Shown: one piece after another, positions 43,516 through 52,450 of the stretch
Position numbering within the stretch: the stretch's first letter is position 1
Layout: each line of letters begins with the position of its first letter
DNA from: CAWHMS01 sp963830495
Lineage (GTDB): Bacteria; Actinomycetota; Actinomycetes; Propionibacteriales; Nocardioidaceae
Direction of reading: 5' to 3'
DNA length: 64,000 nt
Assembly: GCA_963830495.1 (NCBI GenBank)
Contig: CAWHMS010000002.1
Location: forward strand, 124,001-188,000
Notes under the pieces: generated by a model
Told to the model about the DNA's origin: nothing
Databases searched by the model: none
What the model saw: the letters and a program-made list of their open reading frames with translations, nothing else
Made by a program: the position numbers and the translations under genes

Positions 43516-46226
43516 ATGGTGGTGCGGCGCATCGACGTACGAGACCAGCCCGAGCCTGTCGACCCGAGTCGTCGCGACGCGTTACGTGATGCGGCCCGCG
43601 ACGTCTCCGACCACGTGCTCCCGGGTGCCCACCGGATCCGGGTCGAGAGCTTCGACGCGGCCACGGGCAACGCCGCCGTCGTGGTGTCCGACGCGGCCGA
43701 CGCCGAGCCCGGACAGTACGTCGCCCGGGCGCTTCGGCACCTTCAGCGCATCGGCCCGGCTCTCGGCTTCGGGCCGAGCCAGGCGCCGGAGTACGTCGCC
43801 GACCCGACCGCGCAGGAGACCTCGACCGGCGCGGTAGCGGTCCACCTTCGCCAGCACTACAAGGGCATCCCGGTCTACGACGCGCGCCGAGACAGTGCGC
43901 TTCGACGCGGGTGGCACGCCTGCTCGAGGTCGCCGGGCGGTCCTTCACCGTGGCGGGCGACGTGCCCGTCAGCCCGACGGTTCCGGCCGGCCGCGCACTC
44001 ATGATCGCGGCCGCACACGTCGCCCAGCCCGGTCCGAGCGGAGGACGCGCCGCTGGACGCGTTCGGGCAGCCGATGGTCGACCCGGCGCTCGACCTCTCC
44101 GCCTTCGCTCCGGAGCAGCGCACCTCGGGTGCCGGACCGGGCAGACCAGCCGGCGACGTTCGACGCGCCGCCGTTCGCGCATGCCGTGACCGTGGCGCTG
44201 ATGTGGTTCCCGGTCGGCCGACACCTGCGGCTCGGCTGGCACACGAAGCTCGCCGTACCCGGCGGTGCGGTCTACCGCGTCATCGTCGACGCGCAGCGAC
44301 GGGCGCATCCTGCTCGGCACCCGGCTGACCCGCGAGGTGGCCGGCCGCGCCGACGTCGTGCTCGACCTCCGGCGGCGCCGCGCGAGCACGATCGCCATGC
44401 CGCGGCCGGCCGACGTCTACGGCGCTCCGGTGCCGGGCGGCCTGCCCGAGCGGGTTCCCCGACCACTGGCTCGTGGACAGCTCCACCCGTGGCGCCTCCG
44501 TGCACGCCGTCGTCGAGCCCGGCGCCGACCCGTCGAGCGGCACCCTGCAGGGCGGCACGGTGGTCTTCGCCCCGCGTCACCGGCAGGGCAGCGGACAACC
44601 TGGTCGTCAACCTCTTCACGCTGTGCAGCAGCATGCACGACCTGCTCTACCTGCTCGGCTTCCGCGAGGCCGACGGCAACTTCCAGGTCGACAACCTCGG
44701 CCGCGGCGGCCGGCCGGGGACCCGGTGCTGGCCCGCGTCCACCCCGGCGCGGTGTGGGGCACCGCCAACATGGGCACGCCCGCCGGACGGCAGCCGGCCG
44801 ACGATGAACATGGGCCTGGTCACGCTCGACCAACCGCCACACCGCGCTCGACCCGACGTCGTCTTCCACGAGTACACCCACGGCCTCACCAACCGGCTCG
44901 TCGGCGGCCCGCTCAACGACACCGCGCTCGACGCCGTCGCAGTCCGGCGGCATGGGCGAGGGCTGGAGCGACTTCTTCGCCTGCATCGCGCTCGGCAAGA
45001 ACGTGGTCGGCGACTGGGTCGTCAACCGGCCGACCGGGATCCGCAAGTTCCGCTACGACGACGCCTTCCCCGACCACCTTCGGCGATGCTCGGCACCGGC
45101 CGGTACGTCGGCGACGCCGTCCACAACCTCGGCGAGATCTGGTGCGCAACCCTCATGACGCTGTGCCCGACGGGTCGGGGTCTGGGAGACGGCCCAGGTC
45201 GTGGTCGACGCGCTCAAGCTCACGCCTGCCAACCCGAGCTTCCTCGCCGCCCGCGACGCCATCATGATGGCGGCGGACCGGTACGCCGCCGCGCACAGCA
45301 GCGACGACGACGAGCGGGCGGACTTCGTGCACGCCGTCTGGGAGGCTTCGCCAAGCTACGGCATGGGGCCGGCCGCCCGCACGGCCGGCGCGAACACCGT
45401 GTCCGGAGCCGTTGCGGACTTCACCGTGCCGCCCCGCCCTGTTCCGGAGCCGGAGCCAGAGCCGGACCCGGGCCAGATCGTGGCGGGAGCGGCCAGTCCG
45501 ATGCTGAGCATCCCCGACAACGACCTCGCTGGTGTGAGCAGCACGATCGACCTCCCCGACGCGGGCGACATCGCGACCCTGCAGGTTTCGGTGGACATCA
45601 GGCACCCGTACCGGGGTGACCTCGTAGTGACGCTTTCGGCGCCCGACGGCCGGCTCGTGCCCCTGCACAACCGTGCCGGCGGGAGCGCGGACGACGTACG
45701 GCAGGCGTGGCGCAGCGACGCGCACACCGGCCTGGCCCAGCTCGTCGGGATGCCGACGGCGGGCACCTGGACGCTCATGGTCACCGACCGTGCTCCGCGC
45801 GACCTGGGCACCCTGAACGAGTGGTCGCTCGAGGCTACGGTCGCCGAGGTGCGGCCCGTGGTCGAGGTCGAGGCGACGCCGAGCCTGGTCATCCCGGACG
45901 ACACGGTGGCGGGGGTCGAGAGCGAGCTGACGGTCGTGGATGGTGGAGTTGTGTCCGCACTGCAGCTCGACGTCGACATCACCCACACGTACGTCGGCGA
46001 CCTCGAGGTGACGCTGACCGGGCCTGACGGCACGAGCGTCAAAGTGCACGGCCGCAGTGGTGGCAGCGCCGACCACCTGATCACGTCGTACCGCTCCGAG
46101 GACGGGGGTCGGCTGGAGCCGTTCGTTGGGACCTCCGTCGCCGGCGTGTGGCGCCTGAGCGCACGCGACCTGGCCGGCCTGGACGTCGGCAAGCTGAACC
46201 GCTGGAAGCTCACCGCGCGCCTCTGA
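43516..46226 (+). pseudogene. M36 (fungalysin-type) metallopeptidase with two P-domains, multiply frameshifted
   Basis: Stitched together this is a roughly 890-residue peptidase: an N-terminal FTP-like propeptide region (HLRQHYKGIPVYDA), the M36 catalytic domain (DVVFHEYTHGLTNRL zinc motif near 44865, then SGGMGEGWSDFFA), and two proprotein-convertase P-domains (about 45490-45845 and 45870-46224, each with SIPDNDLAGV / VIPDDTVAGV and SVDIRHPYRGDL / DVDITHTYVGDL). The catalytic part is broken near 43885, 43919, 44037, 44140, 44294, 44370-44388, 44454, 44573, 44720, 44800, 44825-44853, 44939, 45077, 45082 and 45176, mostly by one extra base. The regions 43516-43884 and 45180-46226 are clean. 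No clear signal peptide is seen. Confidence 0.8.
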
Positions 46227-46499
46227 CGCCCCCTGCCCGCTGTGGCTGAACCTTGTCACCACCGTCGAGGGAAGACCTTCAGCCATAGGGAGGGCACGCG
46301 TCGACAGGGGGGCGACAAAATCGGATAGTGATGACAATGCGCGCGTTCCCCCTGACCCGATGGGGTCATTCTCGGGTGGTGCGGGCGGCACTCACTGGTC
46401 ACGCAGCGGAGCGCGGTCGTAACCTCACGTAGGGGCGCGCGCCCGGCGTCTGTCGACCCGGTGCGCGGCCTCGCAGGTCCTTTCCAGCAGGGGGCTCGG

Positions 46500-47216
46500 A
46501 TGACTCACCTTCGACTGCGGCTGCTCGAGGGCTTCGGCTGCGAGCGGTCCGGAACCCCCATCGAGCTGCCCTTCGGGGTGCAGCGACTCGTCGCCTTCCT
46601 CGCACTTCGCGGCCCCAGCCATCGGTGCCTGGTCGCCGGCTCGCTGTGGCCGGAGGTGCCCGAGAGCCAGGCACTGGCGAGCCTGCGCACCGGGGTGTGG
46701 CGCCTGAACAAGGTGCTGCCCGGAGGGCTGAGCGCAGACGGATCGGCCCTGGCCGTCTCCGAGTCGACCGACGTCGACGCGCGCGAGCAAGAGGCCTTCG
46801 CGACGACGTCGCTCCGCACCGCAACCGACGACCTCGAGTGGCTCAACGCCGGGCTGGCCTGGCTCTGGCCCGGCGACCTGCTGCCGGGGTGGTACGACGA
46901 CTGGGTGGTCTTCGAGCGGGAGCGGCTCAGCCAGCTCAGGCTGCACGCACTCGAGCACACCGCCCGCGTCCTCACCCGGCACGGCCAGCTGCAGACCGCG
47001 CTGCAGCTCGCCCTCGAGGCCGTCCGGGCCGAGCCGCTCCGCGAGTCGGCAACGTCGGTGCTGATGTCGGTGTATGTCGCAGAGGGCAACGTCTCCGACG
47101 CGATCCACCAGTACGAGCTGTTTCGAGACCTGCTCCGGCACGAGATCGGGGTCGAGCCCTCCCCCGGACTCGCCGATCTGCTGCCGCGCCAGCGGCAGGT
47201 ATTGACACGCTCGTGA
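46500..47216 (+). CDS. SARP-type regulator (winged helix + BTAD)
   Basis: 238 residues from ATG 46500 (MTHLRLRLLEGFGCERSG). The N-terminal OmpR-like winged helix (ELPFGVQRLVAFLALRG, SLWPEVPESQALASLRTGVWRLNKVLP) is followed by a bacterial transcriptional activation domain with DLLPGWYDDWVVFERERLSQLRLHALE and the tetratricopeptide-like helices up to EIGVEPSPGLADLL. SARPs activate secondary-metabolite and other clusters. Its position directly before the injection-system operon, same strand, makes it the likely activator of that locus. The 273-bp upstream gap (46227-46499) holds its promoter and shows no gene. Confidence 0.85.
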   Translation: MTHLRLRLLEGFGCERSGTPIELPFGVQRLVAFLALRGPSHRCLVAGSLWPEVPESQALASLRTGVWRLNKVLPGGLSADGSALAVSESTDVDAREQEAFATTSLRTATDDLEWLNAGLAWLWPGDLLPGWYDDWVVFERERLSQLRLHALEHTARVLTRHGQLQTALQLALEAVRAEPLRESATSVLMSVYVAEGNVSDAIHQYELFRDLLRHEIGVEPSPGLADLLPRQRQVLTRS

Positions 47217-47240
47217 CGGGCAAGGGCCGATAACCGTGGG

Positions 47241-47444
47241 ATGACCCCCGAGGACGCCGGCCCGACCGGCCTCCTGGTCCTCCGGCTCTGGACCGAGCCC
47301 CGTGGCGGGATGCGCGTCCGGCTGACCAGCACGATTGAGCTCCAGCAGACTCAGCCGGCGACGACGTACGCCGCGAGCCGGGCCGAGGTGCTGCTGCTGG
47401 TCGCGCGGTGGCTCGACGACCTGGCCCCACCCGAGTCGCGGTGA
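47241..47444 (+). CDS. Small protein (67 aa) ahead of the sheath gene
   Basis: Start ATG 47241. It reads MTPEDAGPTGLLVLRLWTEP and continues GGMRVRLTSTIEL, ending ARWLDDLAPPESR; a short strand-strand-helix is likely. I do not recognise it by function. It lies 24 nt after the regulator and 71 nt before the sheath gene, on the same strand, so it is probably part of the injection-system transcript. Confidence 0.6.
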   Translation: MTPEDAGPTGLLVLRLWTEPRGGMRVRLTSTIELQQTQPATTYAASRAEVLLLVARWLDDLAPPESR

Positions 47445-47515
47445 CGCACCGGTGACGCGCAGCGGCGTATGCCTCGTGACGGACGGACTGCACGCCTCGT
47501 GAAGGGGAGACGACA

Positions 47516-49087
47516 ATGCCCTCGACTCTGAACGCCCCCGGCATCTACATCGAGGAACTGCCCAGCGGGGTTCGGCCGATCGTGGGTGTCAGTACGTCGG
47601 ACACCGCCTTCGTGGACTGGTTCCCCCGGGGACCGGTCGGCGTTCCCACCCGGGTGACGAGCTTCGACGAGTTCACCCGCAGGTTCGGCGGGCTGCACAC
47701 CCAGAGCCTGGCCAGCTACGCGATCCTCCAGTACTTCCAGCACGGCGGAGCGGTGGCGTGGGTGGTGCGCACCGACCCACCCGAGGACCCGGACAACGTC
47801 GCCAGCCTTGCCCTCGACAATGCCGACGGCGACACGGTCATCACCGTCTTCGCCAGCAGCCCCGGGGCGTGGGGCACCAACCTCCGGGCCGCCGTCACCA
47901 CGGCGGGTGAGGACGACACCCTCTTCAACCTCTTCGTCCGCGAGATGGCCGGGGACCGCGTCGTCGACAGCGAGGTGTTCCGCAACCTGTCGGCGGAACC
48001 GGCCGCGCCGAACTACGGGCCCGAGGTCGTCAACGCGACCTCGCGGCTGGTCGTGCTGTTCGACGACCCCGAGGCGGGGCTGCCCGACCTGGCGGCTCCT
48101 ACCGAGACCGGTGAGGCCGGCGCCGACGACTACACCGCGCTGGTGGCCGACGCCGACGAGGCGGTGCTCGACATCACGGGCGGCGCCGTCGACAGCACCG
48201 GCTTCTCCGACGCGATCAAGGCGGCGATGGGCGCCCTGACCTCGATCGACCCGTTCGTCTTCAACATCCTCTGCATCCCGGCCATGGGTGCCCTCGACGA
48301 CTCCAACCGGGTGTCGCTCGTCGCGGCGGCGGCCAAGCTGTGCACCGACGAGCGCGCGTTCCTGGTCGTCGACCCCCCGCCGGTCACCCAGGACGCCGCC
48401 GCCGCCCAGGCCTTGGTCGGCTCGTCCGGCATCGCACCGAGCAAGAACGCCGCGCTCTACTACCCGCGACTGCTCATGCCGGATCCGCTCAACGGTGGAC
48501 GGCCCAAGAACACCGGGGCCAGCGGTGCCGTGGCCGGCGTCTACGCCCGGACCGATGCCACCCGCGGCGTCTGGAAGGCTCCGGCGGGGATCGAGTCGAC
48601 CCTGGCCGGCGTCAGTCTGGCCAGCACCGTCAGCGAAGGCGACAGCGGCGCGCTCAACCCACTCGGGATCAACGCGCTGCGCACCTTCCCCGTGGTGGGC
48701 AACGTCGTCTGGGGCGCGCGGACCCTCGTCGGCGCAGACCAGCTGGCCAGCGAGTGGAAGTACGTGCCGGTACGACGTACCGCGCTCTTCATCGAGCAGA
48801 GCCTCGACCAGGGCCTGAGCTGGGTCGTCTTCGAACCCAACGACGAGCCGCTGTGGGCGCAGATCCGGCTCAACGTCGGCGCCTTCATGCAGGACCTGTT
48901 CCGCAAGCAGGCGTTCCAGGGCACCACCCCGCGCGAGGCGTACTTCGTCCGCTGCGACAAGAACACGACGACGCAGAGCGACATCGACAAGGGGATCGTC
49001 AACATCCTGGTCGGCTTCGCGCCACTCAAGCCCGCCGAGTTCGTCGTCATCCAGATCCAGCAGATGGCCGGCCAGGCCACGGCGTGA
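47516..49087 (+). CDS. Contractile tail sheath protein (eCIS, Cis2-like)
   Basis: 523 residues, start ATG 47516 behind AAGGGGAG. It opens LNAPGIYIEELPSGVRPIVGVSTSDTAFVDWFPRG, the classic sheath N-terminus that links neighbouring subunits. The C-terminal sheath domain is conserved: RRTALFIEQSLDQGLSWVVFEPNDEPLWAQIRLNVGAFMQDLFRKQAFQG and ILVGFAPLKPAEFVVIQIQQ. The middle (about 100-330) is a variable outer domain. Polymerised around the tube, it contracts to drive the tube into a target. First structural gene of the locus. Confidence 0.95.
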   Translation: MPSTLNAPGIYIEELPSGVRPIVGVSTSDTAFVDWFPRGPVGVPTRVTSFDEFTRRFGGLHTQSLASYAILQYFQHGGAVAWVVRTDPPEDPDNVASLALDNADGDTVITVFASSPGAWGTNLRAAVTTAGEDDTLFNLFVREMAGDRVVDSEVFRNLSAEPAAPNYGPEVVNATSRLVVLFDDPEAGLPDLAAPTETGEAGADDYTALVADADEAVLDITGGAVDSTGFSDAIKAAMGALTSIDPFVFNILCIPAMGALDDSNRVSLVAAAAKLCTDERAFLVVDPPPVTQDAAAAQALVGSSGIAPSKNAALYYPRLLMPDPLNGGRPKNTGASGAVAGVYARTDATRGVWKAPAGIESTLAGVSLASTVSEGDSGALNPLGINALRTFPVVGNVVWGARTLVGADQLASEWKYVPVRRTALFIEQSLDQGLSWVVFEPNDEPLWAQIRLNVGAFMQDLFRKQAFQGTTPREAYFVRCDKNTTTQSDIDKGIVNILVGFAPLKPAEFVVIQIQQMAGQATA

Positions 49088-49103
49088 GAGGGACGGATCC
49101 AGC

Positions 49104-49619
49104 ATGGCTGAGTTCACGGTCAACGCGACGCGCTTCGACCCCTACAAGAACTTCAAGTTCCGGGTGAAGTGGGACGGCCGGTACGTCGCCGGGGTCAGCA
49201 AGGTCGGGGCGCTCAAGCGCACCACCGAGGTGGTCCGGCATCGCGCGGGAGGCGACCCGAGCACGACCCGCAAGTCCGCCGGCCGCAGCGAGTACGACGC
49301 CATCACGCTCGAGCGGGGTGTCACCCATGACCCGGAGTTCGAGAACTGGGCCAACAAGGTGTGGAACTTCGGCGCCGGGTTGGGCGCGGAGTCGTCGTTG
49401 AAGGACTTCCGCAAGGACATCATCATCGAGGTCTACAACGAGGCGGGCCAGAAGGTCCTTGCCTACAAGGTGTTCCGCTGCTGGGTCTCGGAGTACCAGT
49501 CGCTGCCGGGCCTGGACTCCAACGCCAACTCGGTCGCGATCCAGACCATCAAGCTGGAGAACGAGGGCTGGGAGCGCGACCTGGAGGTCACCGAGCCGAC
49601 GGAGCCCGTCCTCACGTGA
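49104..49619 (+). CDS. Contractile system inner tube protein (eCIS, Cis1-like)
   Basis: 171 residues, T4 gp19-like. FDPYKNFKFRVKWDGRYVAGVSKVGALKRTTEVVRHRAGGDPS, the ITLERGVTHDPEFENWANKVW block and EYQSLPGLDSNANSVAIQTIKLENEGWERD are family hallmarks. Hexameric rings stack to form the rigid inner tube that is propelled on sheath contraction and may carry effectors in its lumen. Only one tube gene is seen here, whereas some eCIS loci carry two. Confidence 0.94.
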   Translation: MAEFTVNATRFDPYKNFKFRVKWDGRYVAGVSKVGALKRTTEVVRHRAGGDPSTTRKSAGRSEYDAITLERGVTHDPEFENWANKVWNFGAGLGAESSLKDFRKDIIIEVYNEAGQKVLAYKVFRCWVSEYQSLPGLDSNANSVAIQTIKLENEGWERDLEVTEPTEPVLT

Positions 49620-50344
49620 GCACGGCCAGCCCCCTCGACGTCTGGGAGGCGGGCCTGCCGTTGGCGCCCGCCGCTCGCGCCGTGCTCATGCTCCAGGCGG
49701 CCGGGGAGCCCGACGTGGCCGACTGGTCGGTCGGGCACCGCGACGCCGCGTTGGTGCGGCTGTACTGCTCTGCTCCCGGCGCGCTCGCGGCCGTGGCCGA
49801 GTGCCCGTCGTGCGGTACGGCGCTCGACGTCGACCTGGACCCTGCCGTCTTCGGTGCAGCCGCTTTCGGCGCAGCCGTCTTCGGCTCGGACACAGGTCAG
49901 CGGATAGTGATCGCGGAGCACGAGGGCTATCGGGTCGCCGTCCGCACCCCCAGCGCCGGCGACCTTGCCGCTCTGGCTGCGTGCGACCCAGCCGATGCGC
50001 TCGGCTGGCTGTTCGACCGGTGTGTCGTCTCCGCCGAGAAGGCCGGCGACGCGGTTGCCGCGGCCGAGCTGCCGCCCAGTGTGGTCGCCGAGGTCGAGAC
50101 GGCGGTCGCGGAGGCCGACCCCGGCGCCGACCTCAGCGCATCGATGACCTGCACGGAGTGCGCAAACCGGTGGAGCGAGCCCGTCGACCCGGTGCGCTTC
50201 GCGTGGTGCGCGGTCGAGTCCTCGGCCACTGCTCTGGCGACGGAGGTCCACACCCTGGCGGCGTCGTACGGCTGGAGCGAGCCCGAGATTCTGGAGCTGT
50301 CTCCGTTTCGCCGGCACCTCTATCTCGGTGCGGTGCACTCGTGA
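49616..50344 (+). CDS. Zinc-ribbon protein, probable baseplate assembly chaperone (T4 gp26-like position)
   Basis: 242 residues, start GTG 49616 overlapping the tube stop (GTGA). Two CxxC knuckles, AECPSCGTALD near 60-70 and MTCTECANRW near 177-186, could form one zinc ribbon. Between them lies EHEGYRVAVRTPSAGDLAALAAC, and the C-terminus reads SYGWSEPEILELSPFRRHLYLGAV, a pattern seen in baseplate hub chaperones placed after the tube gene in contractile systems. The function is inferred mainly from position and the SWSEP-type C-terminus. Confidence 0.6.
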   Translation: MSTASPLDVWEAGLPLAPAARAVLMLQAAGEPDVADWSVGHRDAALVRLYCSAPGALAAVAECPSCGTALDVDLDPAVFGAAAFGAAVFGSDTGQRIVIAEHEGYRVAVRTPSAGDLAALAACDPADALGWLFDRCVVSAEKAGDAVAAAELPPSVVAEVETAVAEADPGADLSASMTCTECANRWSEPVDPVRFAWCAVESSATALATEVHTLAASYGWSEPEILELSPFRRHLYLGAVHS

Positions 50345-51236
50345 GCCGACGAGGTCATCTGGCTCGGCTGGCAGCCCGGGCGATGCAGCCCGCCACCGGG
50401 TTGCGGCCGCGCGCCCGCCACCCGTACGAGCAATCAGCTGCCGGAGGGGTGCTGCAGTCGCGTCGGCTCGACGTACCCGACTCTGTCATCGCGTCGGCCG
50501 CACCGATCGCGGCGTCGACCGAGCCCTTGGCTGGCGGGCCGGCGCCCGGCAACGCGCACGTGGGAGGTGCGGCGCCCGCAGGAGCAACCGCCGCAGGCGT
50601 GGCGACACAGGGTGCCGAGCCATCGGAACGACCTAGTGCGCGCAGGATCGCGCCGCGGGCCAGCCCAGCCGCCCCACCTGCGCCGGAGCCGGCGCCGACG
50701 TTGTTGGCTGGCACCCAGACTTCTGGACCGACGGACATGGCTGCCCCCGACGTCCAACCAGCACCTTCGGGTAAGCCCGGTCACCGAGCAGCGCCCGCCC
50801 AGCGCCGACGGCGCATCGTCTGTCGCCACCGAGGCGGTTCCCGCGGGCAGGCCTGCCGACTTCACCGATGTGGTTCGGCCGTCGGTCGGCACGGATGCGA
50901 CCGCGCACGAGACGGCACCCTCGCCGGCCCAGCCCGAGACCGGCGCGTCCGCGACCGCGTCGCCTGCTGCGATGGACACCGACTCGGGCCGGACACCTGC
51001 GTTGGGCTCGTGGCCGGGCTCGCTGACGCCCACGATCCCTGCCGGCGACTTGCCCACGTTGTCTCCGCTGGCCGGCCCGAAGGACGACAAGCGGCCCGAC
51101 GTGACCGTGAGCATCGGGCGGATCGAGGTGGTGCGCACCACCCGAGCCGAAGCCGCCGCCCACACCCGCGCCACTCGGCAAGGCCGCCACGGCGCCCGAC
51201 CTGGCTGAGTACCTGCGGTCGCGGAGTGACAGATGA
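50341..51236 (+). pseudogene. Pro/Ala-rich eCIS protein with IGRIEV motif, two frameshifts
   Basis: Start GTG 50341 overlaps the previous stop; the stop at 51234-51236 overlaps the next ATG (ATGA), so the outer boundaries are firm. The frame shifts by +1 near 50793 (into VSPVTEQRPPSADGASS) and again near 51176 (into PLGKAATAPDLAEYLRSRSDR). Corrected, it is about 297 residues: a basic N-terminus, a long low-complexity Ala/Pro/Thr region, then PDVTVSIGRIEVVRTT near the end. A VTIGRIEV-like motif recurs in proteins of unknown function in many contractile-system loci. Whether the shifts are real is unclear. Confidence 0.65.
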
Positions 51237-52450
51237 GCAACTTCCTCGCTGTCGCCACCGTGACCGCGGCACTCCAGCTGCACCTGGCAGATGCTGTCGC
51301 CGGTGCGGTCGGGGGTGCCGAGGTGTGGGTCGACCGAGCCGATGCCAAGCCGCAGACCGACGGCGTGAACATCTACCTCTACCGCACGTCCTTCGACCCG
51401 GTTCGGCGCAACGACGAACTGCCCGCGCGGCGGGAGGACGGATCTCTGCTGGCCAAGCCTAGAGCCGCGACCAGCCTGCACTACCTGTTGACGTTTCACG
51501 GCAAGGACGACGAGCTCGTGCCGCAGCGGCTGCTCGGTGCCACCCTCGCCGCGCTGCACACCCGCCCCGTCATCACCCGGGCGCTGCTGGACCAGGTGGT
51601 CGCCGAGGCGACCGGCATCCCGCCCAGCCACTCCTACCTCGCCACCAGCGACCTCGCCGACGCAGACGAGCTGGTGCGCGTCTCACCCGAGCCGCTCGAC
51701 CTCGACGAGCTGTCCAAGCTCTGGTCGGTGTTCTTCCAGACGGCGTACCAGCTGTCAGCGACGTACGTCGCTTCCGCCGTGCTGCTGGAGGAGCAGGAGG
51801 GCGCGGTCGTGACGGCGCCTCCGGTGCAGCTGCCTCAGCTCACGGTGCGTGGTCTGCTCAAGCCCACGATCGTGTCGGCACGCAACGCGGCCGACCCCCG
51901 CGCCCCGGTGCTGGCGGACAGCCAGCTCGCCATCGCGGGCAGCGGGCTGCGGGGCGACCAGACCGTGGTGCGCATCGGGCCGGACGAGCTCACGCCCACT
52001 GAGGCAGACACCTCGCCGACCTCGGTGCGGGTCGAGTTGGATGCCGCCGCCGGGCTACGAGCGGGACTCCAGCCCGTGGTCATCGCCCATCGTTGGCTGG
52101 TCGGTGATCCGGAGCAGCCACGCGGGGGCGAGATCAGCAACGCCGTCGGCGTCCTGGTCTCGCCGACGATCACCTCGTCGGTCGCCGCCGACGAGCTCAC
52201 GGTGACCACCGATCCCATCCTTGGTGCCCGGCAGCGCGCCGCCGTAGCGCTGCTACAGCCGTCGACCGGCGCCCGGGTCCGGCTGATCGACGTACTTCCT
52301 CGGAGCGAAGACACGCCCACCGTGTCGGTGTCGCTGGCCGGCGTCCCGAACGGCAGCTACGCCGTCGTACTGCTTGTCGACGGGGCCGAGAGCCCGGTCT
52401 CGCGCAACTCCTCCGGAGTCATCACTGCCCCGGTCGTGTCGGTGTCATGA
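51233..52450 (+). CDS. DUF4255 (Pvc16-type) tail cap/terminator protein
   Basis: 405 residues. The N-terminal DUF4255 domain covers about 1-180 (MSNFLAVATVTAALQLHLADAV, TDGVNIYLYRTSFDPVRRNDELP, TSLHYLLTFHGKDDELVPQRLLGATLAAL, LSKLWSVFFQTAYQLSATYVASAVLLE). After it come two Ig-like stretches (PTIVSARNAADPRAPVLADSQLAIAGSGLRGDQTVVRIG). In characterised eCIS the homologue caps the distal end of the sheath/tube. It overlaps the AAA+ gene by ATGA. Confidence 0.88.
   Translation: MSNFLAVATVTAALQLHLADAVAGAVGGAEVWVDRADAKPQTDGVNIYLYRTSFDPVRRNDELPARREDGSLLAKPRAATSLHYLLTFHGKDDELVPQRLLGATLAALHTRPVITRALLDQVVAEATGIPPSHSYLATSDLADADELVRVSPEPLDLDELSKLWSVFFQTAYQLSATYVASAVLLEEQEGAVVTAPPVQLPQLTVRGLLKPTIVSARNAADPRAPVLADSQLAIAGSGLRGDQTVVRIGPDELTPTEADTSPTSVRVELDAAAGLRAGLQPVVIAHRWLVGDPEQPRGGEISNAVGVLVSPTITSSVAADELTVTTDPILGARQRAAVALLQPSTGARVRLIDVLPRSEDTPTVSVSLAGVPNGSYAVVLLVDGAESPVSRNSSGVITAPVVSVS

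Noticed and set aside
15209..45178. Idea that the +1 shifts are programmed frameshifting sites
   Set aside because: No shared slippery heptamer or stop codon lies at the shifts, and 14 or more independent events per mRNA would give almost no product.
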